NCBI GenBank assembly: GCA_963715785.1
Contig: OY970276.1
Location: 3,100,001-3,164,000 of the forward strand
Length of the DNA: 64,000 nt
Origin: LD21 sp963715785
GTDB lineage: Bacteria > Bacteroidota > Bacteroidia > Bacteroidales > VadinHA17
Direction of reading: 5' to 3'
Below the pieces are notes generated by a model. It did no database searches, had not been told where the DNA came from, and was given only the letters and a program-made list of their open reading frames with translations. How positions within the stretch are numbered: position 1 is the stretch's first letter; each line of letters begins with the position of its first letter. A program made the translations under genes and the position numbers. This document shows, in pieces, positions 35,971 through 44,449 of this stretch.

Positions 35971-37660
35971 TAGGATATAAACGCGTCAATATTGTATTTG
36001 ATCCTTGTTTTACAACCATCTGTGCCCGTTGATTATCTGAACCATAGATAAGAGTTGCATTGTAATTATTTTCAGATATGTAATTTACACTCCCAAATGA
36101 TGTATAGGTAAATGTTTGGTCCAATGTAGGTGTAATTCCGGTACTTGGATTTATACCACTTACAGCATAGGGTGGTCCAGTAATGTTGTATTGTAATGTA
36201 CCAACATCACTTTTAGTAGTAATATTCCCCTTCCCATCGTATCCCATGTCAAGAGTCATTGAATCACCTTTATTCGCGTCATCAAGTCTGTTGAGATTAT
36301 CATAATGAAAAATTTCAGTTAAACCTGTGTAAATATTATTTTGTCGCGAAGTTAAATTACCAGTCACATCATCAAAGTTATAAGAATAATTTTGTATTCC
36401 TCCAACTACTGTTGAACTAGGATACCCATACGGATCATATCCAAATACTGCATTTAAATTTCCACCAGATTGTTTCCAATATTGCCCTGATATTACTTGT
36501 TGCCTGGCATTCATTCCTTGTGTCGTCCATCGATCAATGCCATTCGTAGATACGGAATATAAATATCCATTTGAATTATAGTTCTTTGTCTCTTCTATTC
36601 CTGAAGGATGTTTCACAGTTCTAATTCGGCCTTTATTATCATACGCAAAAGTTGTCCTGAATACAGAACCGCTAATAAATTTAGCAGTTTTTATGACTCT
36701 ACCATACGTATCATACCAAATAGAATCGTTTACATTACCAGGTGTACTGTCGAATATCAATTGTTTACTTGAATTGTAGACATTGGTTGTAGTCCCTTCT
36801 GATGTAATTTTTTGGTAAATAGTTCCGTCTGTATTGTAGTTGATTGATACTGTTTTTGGCCCTGGACTGATCTGAGTTGTAAGTTCACCGAATCCATTAT
36901 ATGCAAACTTTGTGGTTCCAGCGCTCGGGTCCACAAGTTGATCCTGATTACCAGCCAGATCGTAGGTCATACTTGTAGTTGCACTTCCAGGAGCAATAAT
37001 TTGTTTTATTTTACCATCGGGATAATAGGAATAAGCTATTGTACCTCCTGGATCAGTAGCTGAAGAAACTGTTCCATCTGCTGAGTATGCTTTTGTATAT
37101 GTTTTCCCTGCTGTGATTTCAGTTACAACATTATCATTATTATATGACCAAGTTGTATTCCTACCAGATGGTCTTGTTAGACTGGTTTTTCTTCCATAAT
37201 TGTCATAAAGAAAAGAGTTTAACAACGCTGTTCCATTTGAATAATATGGATCGGAGACACTTTCCACCTGACCTTTTGTATTATACACTGTTGAAGTAAA
37301 AATCATAGTGCCATCAAATCCTTTAACTCCAGAACAGGTTTCTCTGCCAAGTTTATCAAACCAACTTTTGGTCTGCGAACCATCATTCCCTGTTTTCTGA
37401 ATAGAATAACGTGCATGAAAAGGAACTGTTGTTGTATCTTGCCATAAATAGTCATAACTGGTTTGTCTTCCATCAGTCAATGAATCCGATATTTGACGTC
37501 CTAAACCATCATATTGATATGTTGCTTGATTGCTATGGTAATCAGTTTGAGTATATAATCTGCCGTAGCTATCATACGAATTTATTGTTGAATGAGATAG
37601 TTGATCTGTGGTCGAATGAACCCTTATATTATCTGATTCATATGTTACACTATTGGATCT
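35971..37660 (-). pseudogene. Rhs gene, segment 2: YD-repeat core
   Basis: About 560 codons of YD/Rhs repeats in the same frame as segment 1, starting right after its TAA (RSNSVTYESDNIRVHSTTDQ). Repeats include YDGLGRQISDSLTDGRQTSY, YDLAGNQDQLVDPSAGTTKF, YNGFGELTTQISPGPKTVSI and FHYDNLNRLDDANKGDSM. They would form the beta-barrel cocoon that encloses the toxin tip. The segment ends at the IS630 insertion after RLYP. An ATG at 37480 allows translation of a part. Confidence 0.85.
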
Positions 37661-39940
37661 TTACATACTATTGGCAGTACTTGTTTCACTCTGTAGAGTT
37701 CCGTTAGAATTATATAAATAACTTTTTAATATTTGGTTATTCGTCCCTGAATACCATGTTTCACTTAATAAATTATTTGAACTTGTGTCAAAAACCCTGG
37801 TGCCGGATCTTGTAATTGTAGGACTACCATTTAGGACATACTGAGTGCTTACTGAAAATGGTCTGCCAAGTAGCCATATGGAAGGAGAAAAGGTATTTTC
37901 ATAAATTGTCGTGGTTGTAACAGTCGGGCCATTTTGATAACTCCTAGTTACTATTGTAGGATTACCGTAAAAATCATATTGGTAACTCGTTGAATTTGAA
38001 AAACCTGTCAACTTATTTGTTTCAACCGAATTTTGTATATATGGGAAAATAGTATAAGGAGTATAAATACCAAGTACAAAGTTTAACCAGTAGTTTTTTG
38101 TAACCTGAATTGTATCTGATGTACCTGCTCTTAATATGAAAGATTTAAGCAATGTAGGATAATAGTAGGAGGTATTATATCCTCCAAGAGTACCAGATAA
38201 TATATTCGTTGCAACATCAGTAACACATAATTTCGTGTACTCTATAAATCCTCTTCCCTGTCGGTGGATCTTAGCTCCCTGGTAATAATAATTTTGTGTG
38301 TTCTTAGATCCACTTCCGTTATCCTCGCGTACCGATTTAACTATGTACCACGGACCAATATAATCAATAACGGGAAAGATAGCGTTGCTTTCTTTCTGGT
38401 ACTCTGATGTTGATGCTTGGGATAACTTTGTATATATAATTTTTGTTAGGAATCCGACTCCATTTGCCATCTTATTCATCAATAAACTTGTGATCCCTCC
38501 TGACTTATACATCTGATATCCATTCCACCACGGACTCACGCCATCAGTACAAAGAAAATCAGTTCTCCCGTCACCATCAAAGTCAGCCAAATAGAACTTA
38601 TGACTTGCAGGGGGATATGAAAGTAAACTCTCAGTATATAAATTAGTTCCAAAATTTGAAGATATATAAAAATAGGTCCCTTGCCAGCTCTGATCAGATG
38701 AGTTTACCATTAGATCAGAAGAGCCGTCCCCATTAAAATCGCCAATTCGCAAATAATCATTCTTTAAGTTAGCTTTCCTTTGAGGTACATCATGCTGCTC
38801 AAAAAGTACGCCATTAGAAAGTTGAATTTGCCAATTTGGCCAATCATACTCAACGCCGTTGCTATCCTTCCATCCATATATAAACAAATCTGTTTTGCCA
38901 TCTCCATTAAAATCTCCCATAGTGAAATAATATGAATCTGTTGGCCATGATGAATTATATTTAGGTATAATCGCATTAGTCAAATCATAGTTAAATATAC
39001 TTAATCCGGCAGAACTAAAACTCCAAAAGTCCATTCTACCATCGCCATCAAAATCACCTTCAAGGATATCCGATTTAAAATCATACAAAAAGGTTTGATC
39101 GATAAGGTTTATCATTGAGTTGCTACCGTATCTGAAAATCTGAACATGACCATTTGGATCATTGATAAAGACTTCATTTTTACCATCTCCATCAATATCA
39201 GAATCAAGTATTAATCCAGTCTTTGGCATGTCATTTGGACTAAGGTTATTCTTTGCTAAGACAGGTTGTTTCGGATATTTGTGAGTTTTTTCATTATCCT
39301 CTTCCTGGAATGTACCATTTCTCCTTATTTTTCCGCTAATTCCAGTATGCTGATCAGATTTTAATTTGGTTATTAAAACAGGCTGCGAAAGACTTTGCCC
39401 ATCACATGTAATAAAACAAAAACTTGATGAATCAGGATTAGGCATTGCATATTCATAAATAATATCATCCTTACCATCACCATTTAAATCTATTACTCTT
39501 ATATCTCTCAATTTTTGTTGATAAAGCGATATTGTACTACTGCATAATAGAGTGAAATTATCTGAACCATCACCTGCATATATTTTCATGCCTTTCCATG
39601 TTGCACCTTTTATTGAATCCGGAAGACACAGAAAATCTGCTTTACCATCACCATTAAAGTCTCCTGTTACTAACCTTGATTTATAGGTAATGTAATCATG
39701 CGTTGTATTATTAGTTGTCTGGGAAAATGACACATTTGATGGATTCTGATAAGAGAAAACAGTTGAATTAAACTTACTTGATCCGGTTCCAGATTCAACA
39801 ACCTCAATTAATGCAGAATAAGAATTATAATTTGATCCCTGAAGCGATTGATTGAATTGGTAAGTTTTTATAACTGTACCATTATATTTTATGATTATTT
39901 TATCAAGAAGTAACCATTGTTCAATTTTAGTAGCTAGTGG
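37661..39940 (-). pseudogene. Rhs/TcB-like gene, segment 1: VCBS repeats and TcdB-middle domain, 5' end lost
   Basis: About 760 codons. At least seven FG-GAP/VCBS calcium-binding repeats are visible, such as GDFNGDGKADFLC, DLNGDGKDDIIY, DFDGDGRMDFW, DFNGDGKTDLFI and DFDGDGRTDFLC. A TcdB_toxin_mid-like part follows (KESNAIFPVIDYIGPWYIVK and YYYQGAKIHRQGRGFIEY). This order is that of SpvB/TcB-type Rhs proteins. The frame is open at its left end into the IS21-like sequence (first codon PLATKIEQW...), so the signal peptide and N-terminal domains are gone. A single TAA at 37661-37663 separates it from segment 2, which continues in the same frame. Confidence 0.85.
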
Positions 39941-39979
39941 TGCCACCTTAAAAAAGAGGCTACGGTGGAAAAAACGGTC

Positions 39980-40064
39980 AAACTGACCACCTCACGCCGG
40001 TTTAAACTGACCACCTGACGCCGGAGCATATTGACCACCTCGCGCCGGAGCAAACTGACCACCT
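39980..40064 (+). repeat. Four 24-bp tandem repeats at the IS21 left end
   Basis: The word TGACCACCT begins at 39984, 40008, 40032 and 40056, exactly 24 bp apart; the first three units continue (C/G)NCGCCGG. IS21 elements carry such repeated transposase-binding sites at their ends. The last copy is partial. Confidence 0.9.
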
Positions 40065-40136
40065 GAAAAGAGTTTTTCTCATGTTTAAAAAGTAAGTTAT
40101 AATCCTTACTGTTGGTTTTATATTAACAGAGGGATT

Positions 40137-41219
40137 ATGGCCAATAAAAAGACAGACATGAGTAAACTAAGACAAATGCTGCGATTACATGCGCAGGGCG
40201 AGAGTAAGCTGAAGATCAGCGATCTGACCGGTGTGTCTCGCAACACCCTAAAAAAATACCTTAAAATTTATGTCCGCCTGGGCCTGGACCTTGCGGAGGT
40301 CGAAAAGCGGAGCGACCTGGAACTGGATCAGTTGTTTGGCGACAACCTGATGCCAGAACCCAGCGACAAATATAAAGCCCTGGAGCCCTTGTTCCCTATC
40401 ATAGAGAAAGAGTTGAAGAAAAGAGGGGTGACACGCCAAATCCAGTGGGAAAGGTATATAGCAATGCATCCCGATGGCTTTAAGCTTTCACAGTTCAAAC
40501 ATCATTACCAGCAGTGGCTCCGTCGCAGTAAACCGGTCATGCATATCGAGCATGTTGCTGGCGATAAGATGTATATTGATTATGCCGGGGAGAAGCTTCA
40601 CCTGGTTAGTAAAGAAACAGGCGAGATAACAGATGTAGAGGTATTTAAATCTATTCTTGGAGCAAGTCAGCTAACCTATGTTGAGGGAACCTTAATCCAG
40701 CGCAAAGAAGATTTAATCAGTTGTTGCGAGCATGCCGTATTTTATTACGGAGGTGTCCCATTGGCAATTGTCCCCGACAATCTTAAGAGTGCTGTAATTA
40801 AGAGCAGCCTTTATGAGCCAACTTTGAACCAGGCATTTGAGAACTTTGCTTTGCACTACAGTACCACTATTTTACCCTCGCGGGCTTATAAACCAAAAGA
40901 CAAAGCACTTGTTGAAGGAGCCGTCAAGATAGCTTACAGGCGTATCTACTCCGTGCTGGATAATAAGGTCTTCCATACTCTTGATGAACTAAATGAGGCA
41001 ATAAGAGAAATAGTAGAGCTTCATAATAATACAAGGATGACGGGTCGATCATATAGCCGCAGAGCCCTGTTTGAGGATATTGAGAGATATGTACTTCATC
41101 CTCTTCCAAAATTACGCTACGAATTTAAACGGGATCAGCAAGCTACAATATCTGTAAATGGTCATGGGAAGACCGGTACTATTACAGCGCTCCGTATCAT
41201 TACATTCGTAAGAAGATAA
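40137..41219 (+). CDS. istA: IS21 family transposase IstA, frameshifted and internally deleted
   Basis: 360 residues with an N-terminal HTH (KLKISDLTGVSRNTLKKYLK) and the DDE integrase core (GDKMYIDYAGEKLHLV, the VPDNLKSAV stretch, and YKPKDKALVEGAVKIAYRRI). Near 41160 a missing base shifts the frame: the expected EDRYYYSAPYHYIRKKIKIM is encoded in another frame, while this frame ends at 41219. After it, about 100 codons are missing and only the C-terminal RERLINDSRRAIKYKNYSFG remains, ending at 41364. The transposase is therefore probably inactive. The start at the GTG/ATG region 40137 follows the 24-bp repeats. Confidence 0.88.
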   Translation: MANKKTDMSKLRQMLRLHAQGESKLKISDLTGVSRNTLKKYLKIYVRLGLDLAEVEKRSDLELDQLFGDNLMPEPSDKYKALEPLFPIIEKELKKRGVTRQIQWERYIAMHPDGFKLSQFKHHYQQWLRRSKPVMHIEHVAGDKMYIDYAGEKLHLVSKETGEITDVEVFKSILGASQLTYVEGTLIQRKEDLISCCEHAVFYYGGVPLAIVPDNLKSAVIKSSLYEPTLNQAFENFALHYSTTILPSRAYKPKDKALVEGAVKIAYRRIYSVLDNKVFHTLDELNEAIREIVELHNNTRMTGRSYSRRALFEDIERYVLHPLPKLRYEFKRDQQATISVNGHGKTGTITALRIITFVRR

Positions 41220-41463
41220 AGATTATGTACTCTACCGCTACGAACCCAAGGTAAGCAGGGAAAGATTGATTAATGACAGCAGAAGAGCCATTAAGTATAA
41301 AAACTACTCCTTTGGTGCTATTAAGTCAATACTGGAAAACAAGTATGAATTTTTACCAAGCTGATTTTAAGACATTTTCCGTAACTAGCCAGGTAAGCGG
41401 AATCAAAGAGTACACCGCAGGCCCTTTTTTAAAAAAATGAGAGTTGTCGGACTCCTGGTTTTT

Positions 41464-41859
41464 TCACATTAATGGCTGAAGCAAGCTTACACGATTGCCT
41501 TCCGTGTCGACAAAGGATACATAAACACCGACACCGGGAATTTCCATTGGCTCCCCGAGAACCTTTCCTTTAGCCTTTGTCACTTTCTGTATTGACTCTT
41601 TTATGTCCTCAACAGCAATAACAATGGAAGGGTATTGAGCTGTTTCATTATTTTTGGGGTAAAAGCCGCCATTAATAGCTCCCGGTGTTTTCGGGCGTCC
41701 TTTTTCATCTGATTCACTGGTGGCTACTGTTACATAATTACCCATTTCTTCACCAAGAACCTGAGTCTGCCATCCGAAAACATTTGAGTAGAAATTTGCC
41801 ATGCGGTTTCTGTCTTCTGCAGGCATTTCAAAATGTACTACTGGATTCATTTTATTCAT
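41464..41859 (-). CDS. VOC (glyoxalase/bleomycin resistance) family protein
   Basis: 131 residues from the ATG at 41859: MNKMNPVVHFEMPAEDRNRM, then ANFYSNVFGW, GAINGGFYPKN and the C-terminal MEIPGVGVYVSFVDTEGNRV. It has the paired beta-alpha-beta-beta-beta modules of the vicinal oxygen chelate fold. Such proteins bind a metal and act on small organic compounds; the substrate is unknown. It is the last gene of a minus-strand cluster with SRPBCC, methyltransferase remnant and YciI genes. Confidence 0.85.
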   Translation of the reverse strand: MNKMNPVVHFEMPAEDRNRMANFYSNVFGWQTQVLGEEMGNYVTVATSESDEKGRPKTPGAINGGFYPKNNETAQYPSIVIAVEDIKESIQKVTKAKGKVLGEPMEIPGVGVYVSFVDTEGNRVSLLQPLM

Positions 41860-41941
41860 TGCTTTAAGTTTTAAATGTTTATAATTCTGATATATCACCA
41901 GTTTGCAGAATAGCTGTAATTTTAATTTGCTGCTGGATTAA

Positions 41942-42382
41942 TCAGTCGTTTAGTTTAGCCGTTGATTCGGAGTATTTCCTGAAGTTGTCGAGTATTGACT
42001 GCCAGCCTCCTTTTTGTATTTCGGCAGAATTCACATCTTCGGCTTCAAATGATTCAACAACTTTTGTATCATTGCCCTGATTTGAAAATGTTATATTCAC
42101 TTTTCTTCCATCACCAATTATATACTCTATCTTTTTATGATTGACGATATTTGTATAAACACCTTCAAAATCGAAGCCGGCACTACCATCACGGGCAGCC
42201 ATCGTAGTTTTGAATTTTCCACCCTGTTCAAGATCATTCTCGGCATAGGGTGCATGCCAGTCATCTGAAGCGAAGCACCACTTTGTAATATGTTTCGGTT
42301 CAGTCCAGTAACTCCATACTTTATCCAATGAAGCCCTGACAACTGTTTCAACCGTTATTGTTTTAATTTTAAGAGTATCCAT
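41942..42382 (-). CDS. SRPBCC (AHSA1-like) family protein
   Basis: 146 residues: ITVETVVRASLDKVWSYWTE, then KHITKWCFASDDWHAPYAEN, and the C-terminal GGWQSILDNFRKYSES. This is the START/AHSA1-like ligand-binding fold, frequently encoded beside VOC and YciI proteins in Bacteroidota. It binds a hydrophobic ligand; the function is unknown. Start at the ATG at 42382. Confidence 0.88.
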   Translation of the reverse strand: MDTLKIKTITVETVVRASLDKVWSYWTEPKHITKWCFASDDWHAPYAENDLEQGGKFKTTMAARDGSAGFDFEGVYTNIVNHKKIEYIIGDGRKVNITFSNQGNDTKVVESFEAEDVNSAEIQKGGWQSILDNFRKYSESTAKLND

Positions 42383-42478
42383 AATTTATTGTTTTTATGG
42401 TTTCTAAAAACCTAAACACAAATACTCTTTCAAAGTTCAAAAGTCAGGACTATCGGGCGATTGATTTCAATACAAAAA

Positions 42479-42682
42479 TCATCCAGGGTGCGACTTTTTT
42501 GATGACCGTCCGGTTCCGCAACCGAAATCGATAGCCCTGCCTTTATTTACATGTTTTGAGATTATTTCCGGAAGGTCGCGGTATGCAAGGAAATATGTAT
42601 TCGGAAATTCAAGTCTTGAATACGATGAGGCTCTGGTCTGATCAGCCCAGGAATTTTCAAAATGCAGGTCTGTATCTGGCAT
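42479..42682 (-). pseudogene. SAM-dependent methyltransferase, N-terminal fragment
   Basis: 67 codons: SYSRLEFPNTYFLAYRDLPE, then HVNKGRAIDFGCGTGRSS, the SAM-binding motif I of class I methyltransferases, and then an abrupt stop (KKSHPG). The other ~150 residues of such an enzyme are absent; no continuation is found in other frames before the SRPBCC gene. A deletion has joined motif I to unrelated sequence. Confidence 0.75.
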
Positions 42683-42730
42683 GTAGTTCAGGGTTTTAAG
42701 ATTCTGATGAAACGGAATTTATTTATCTGT

Positions 42731-43033
42731 TTATTGCAATTTTGTCACTGCTCTCATAGGAAAGATTTCATAAATGTTCAATCCATTAGCCGGGTCGTTG
42801 GCTATCAGGCTTTTAAGTTCTTCATCGCTCTCAACTCTGATAACAGCAATTCCATAGCCGCCTGATGGGTCAGCGACAGGGCCCAGGACGATTACCGTAC
42901 CATTGTCAACATAAGGAGCCCAGTATTCAACATGTTTGTTCATGATCATTCTTTCCTCAGCTGACATGTCCGACATGAAAGTTGATCGTGGCGGATTAAG
43001 CTTCAAAAAGTAACTTTTTTTCCCGGTATTCAT
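42731..43033 (-). CDS. YciI-like protein
   Basis: 100 residues with the dimeric alpha-beta barrel pattern of YCII proteins: MSAEERMIMNKHVEYWAPYV, GTVIVLGPVADPSGGYGIAV and EELKSLIANDPANGLNIYEI. The conserved His in HVEYW and Asp in NDPA are present. Function unknown in general; often next to SRPBCC and VOC genes, as here. First gene of the minus-strand cluster. Confidence 0.85.
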   Translation of the reverse strand: MNTGKKSYFLKLNPPRSTFMSDMSAEERMIMNKHVEYWAPYVDNGTVIVLGPVADPSGGYGIAVIRVESDEELKSLIANDPANGLNIYEIFPMRAVTKLQ

Positions 43034-43177
43034 TACATGTCTGATTTAAATTCTAATAAAGCCGCTGACTTACTGCCACACATAAGATTGCTTTTCTCAT
43101 TGTCTGAAAAGTTGACTTGTCAAATTTAATGATTAAAGGTTTACCCGCAACCCGCAACCCGCATCCAAATAATATAA

Positions 43178-43208
43178 TTGTATCACGGTAATTTATTGTC
43201 TAAATTTG
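43178..43208 (+). promoter_or_regulatory. Bacteroidota-type promoter for the slipin gene
   Basis: A -33 TTG (43178-43180) and -7 TAAATTTG (43201-43208) are 20 bp apart. The start site would be near 43213, giving a leader of about 97 nt. Just upstream, at about 43143-43163, CCCGCAA is repeated three times. Confidence 0.6.
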
Positions 43209-43309
43209 TTATATAGCCTTAAACTTCATTTATACACAATAATGTTAAAATCTTTATTCCCATCTAACCATCAGAATTACAAATTATTAAATAATTGGAG
43301 GAAATCATT

Positions 43310-44224
43310 ATGAAAACAAGGAGCTCATTTTCCGTTTTGATCTTTTTTATCATTATTGCAATCGGTCTGGGCATTGCCTATTCCGGTAACAGTAATCTTG
43401 CAGGTACTGGTACGCTGGTAATACTGGTATTTACTTTTCTCATTGCAATAATTATTTCATCAGCGATTAAAATTGCTGATCAATGGGAAAAGGCTGTCGT
43501 TTTGCGTTTAGGTCAGTTTCAGTCGTTAAAAGGGCCAGGCATATTTTTTATTATTCCGATAATAGACAATGTCGCGTACTGGATCGATAACAGGGTTATC
43601 ACTACCTCTTTCACTGCTGAAAAAACTCTTACAAAAGATACTGTTCCTGTTGATGTTGATGCTGTTTTGTTCTGGCGGGTGCTTGATGCTAAGAAAGCTG
43701 CCCTGGAAATTGCTGATTACAGAAATGCGATTAACTGGGCATCACAAACGGCTCTCCGGGATGTCATCGGCAAGACGATGCTCTCCGAGATGCTTGAGGG
43801 CAGAGACAAAATGAGCGAACAGCTACAGAAGATCATCGATGACCGCACTGAGCCCTGGGGCATAAAAATTATCTCTGTTGAGGTTAAGGATGTAAATATC
43901 CCATCATCTCTGCAGGATGCAATGTCAATGCAGGCTCAGGCAGAAAGAGAGCGTCAGGCCAGGGTAATTCTGGGGGATTCTGAACGGCAGGTGGCTGAAA
44001 AATTCGGTGAGGCAGCCAAAACCTATACCGACAATCCGACTGCATTGCATCTCAGGGCAATGAATATGCTGTATGAAGGCCTGAAGACGAACTCCACAAT
44101 TGTTATTGTACCAAGCTCAGCGCTTGAGACAATGTCGTTGGGAGGTCTTTCCGGTATTACAGCCCTTAGCATGGGTCTTTCAGGAGATACTAAAAAAGCT
44201 CAGGACCAGTCAAAAACAAAGTAA
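43310..44224 (+). CDS. Slipin / SPFH (band 7) membrane protein
   Basis: 304 residues from the ATG at 43310, which has GGAGG at 43297-43301; an in-frame TTG upstream would swallow that site. Two N-terminal membrane stretches are followed by the SPFH domain: WEKAVVLRLGQFQSLKGPGI, TLTKDTVPVDVDAVLFWRVL, LRDVIGKTMLSEMLEGRDKM and the helix QAQAERERQARVILGDSERQ. Slipins oligomerise at membranes and act in lipid-domain organisation or protein quality control. The usual NfeD-type partner gene is absent from the neighbourhood. Confidence 0.9.
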   Translation: MKTRSSFSVLIFFIIIAIGLGIAYSGNSNLAGTGTLVILVFTFLIAIIISSAIKIADQWEKAVVLRLGQFQSLKGPGIFFIIPIIDNVAYWIDNRVITTSFTAEKTLTKDTVPVDVDAVLFWRVLDAKKAALEIADYRNAINWASQTALRDVIGKTMLSEMLEGRDKMSEQLQKIIDDRTEPWGIKIISVEVKDVNIPSSLQDAMSMQAQAERERQARVILGDSERQVAEKFGEAAKTYTDNPTALHLRAMNMLYEGLKTNSTIVIVPSSALETMSLGGLSGITALSMGLSGDTKKAQDQSKTK

Positions 44225-44449
44225 GCAACAAGGTACAACTCCATTTAATTCTGCCGCAGATCTGCCGAATGTGCACATTTGTTTCAATCTGTCCGTAAAA
44301 GGACGGAGCTGGTAAAGTGTTGCTTAGGTGAACCGTTTTGCGTTCCTGTTTATTGAACAATCTGTTTCGCCGATCGTTATAAATTACTGGGTTTTACCGG
44401 TCGGTAATTAGTCGAACCGGACAGGAACAGGGATAGATGGGAACACAGC

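Larger units (their letters stand above)
39941..41364 (+). mobile_element. IS21-family insertion sequence remnant
   Basis: Left end near 39941 (TGCCACC...), then 24-bp tandem repeats, then an istA gene with a frameshift and an internal deletion. No istB is present, and no matching right-end repeats are visible before the next gene. It replaced the 5' part of the rhs gene. The left boundary is set where rhs similarity stops; the right one is the end of recognisable IstA sequence. Confidence 0.78.

Noticed and set aside
39980..40064. Regular 24-bp repeats could suggest a CRISPR array.
   Set aside because: Units are contiguous with no spacers, and they border an IS21 transposase gene, so they are transposase-binding sites. 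No cas gene is in the window.
41365..41463. Search for an attachment-site repeat of the tRNA-Lys 3' end at the right side of the island.
   Set aside because: No copy of TCCCCTCCGGGCC was found by eye; the right boundary of the island is unresolved.
44394..44407. Inverted repeat TTACCG-GT-CGGTAA upstream of the DUF255 gene as an operator.
   Set aside because: Short and single, with no regulator gene adjacent; may be chance.
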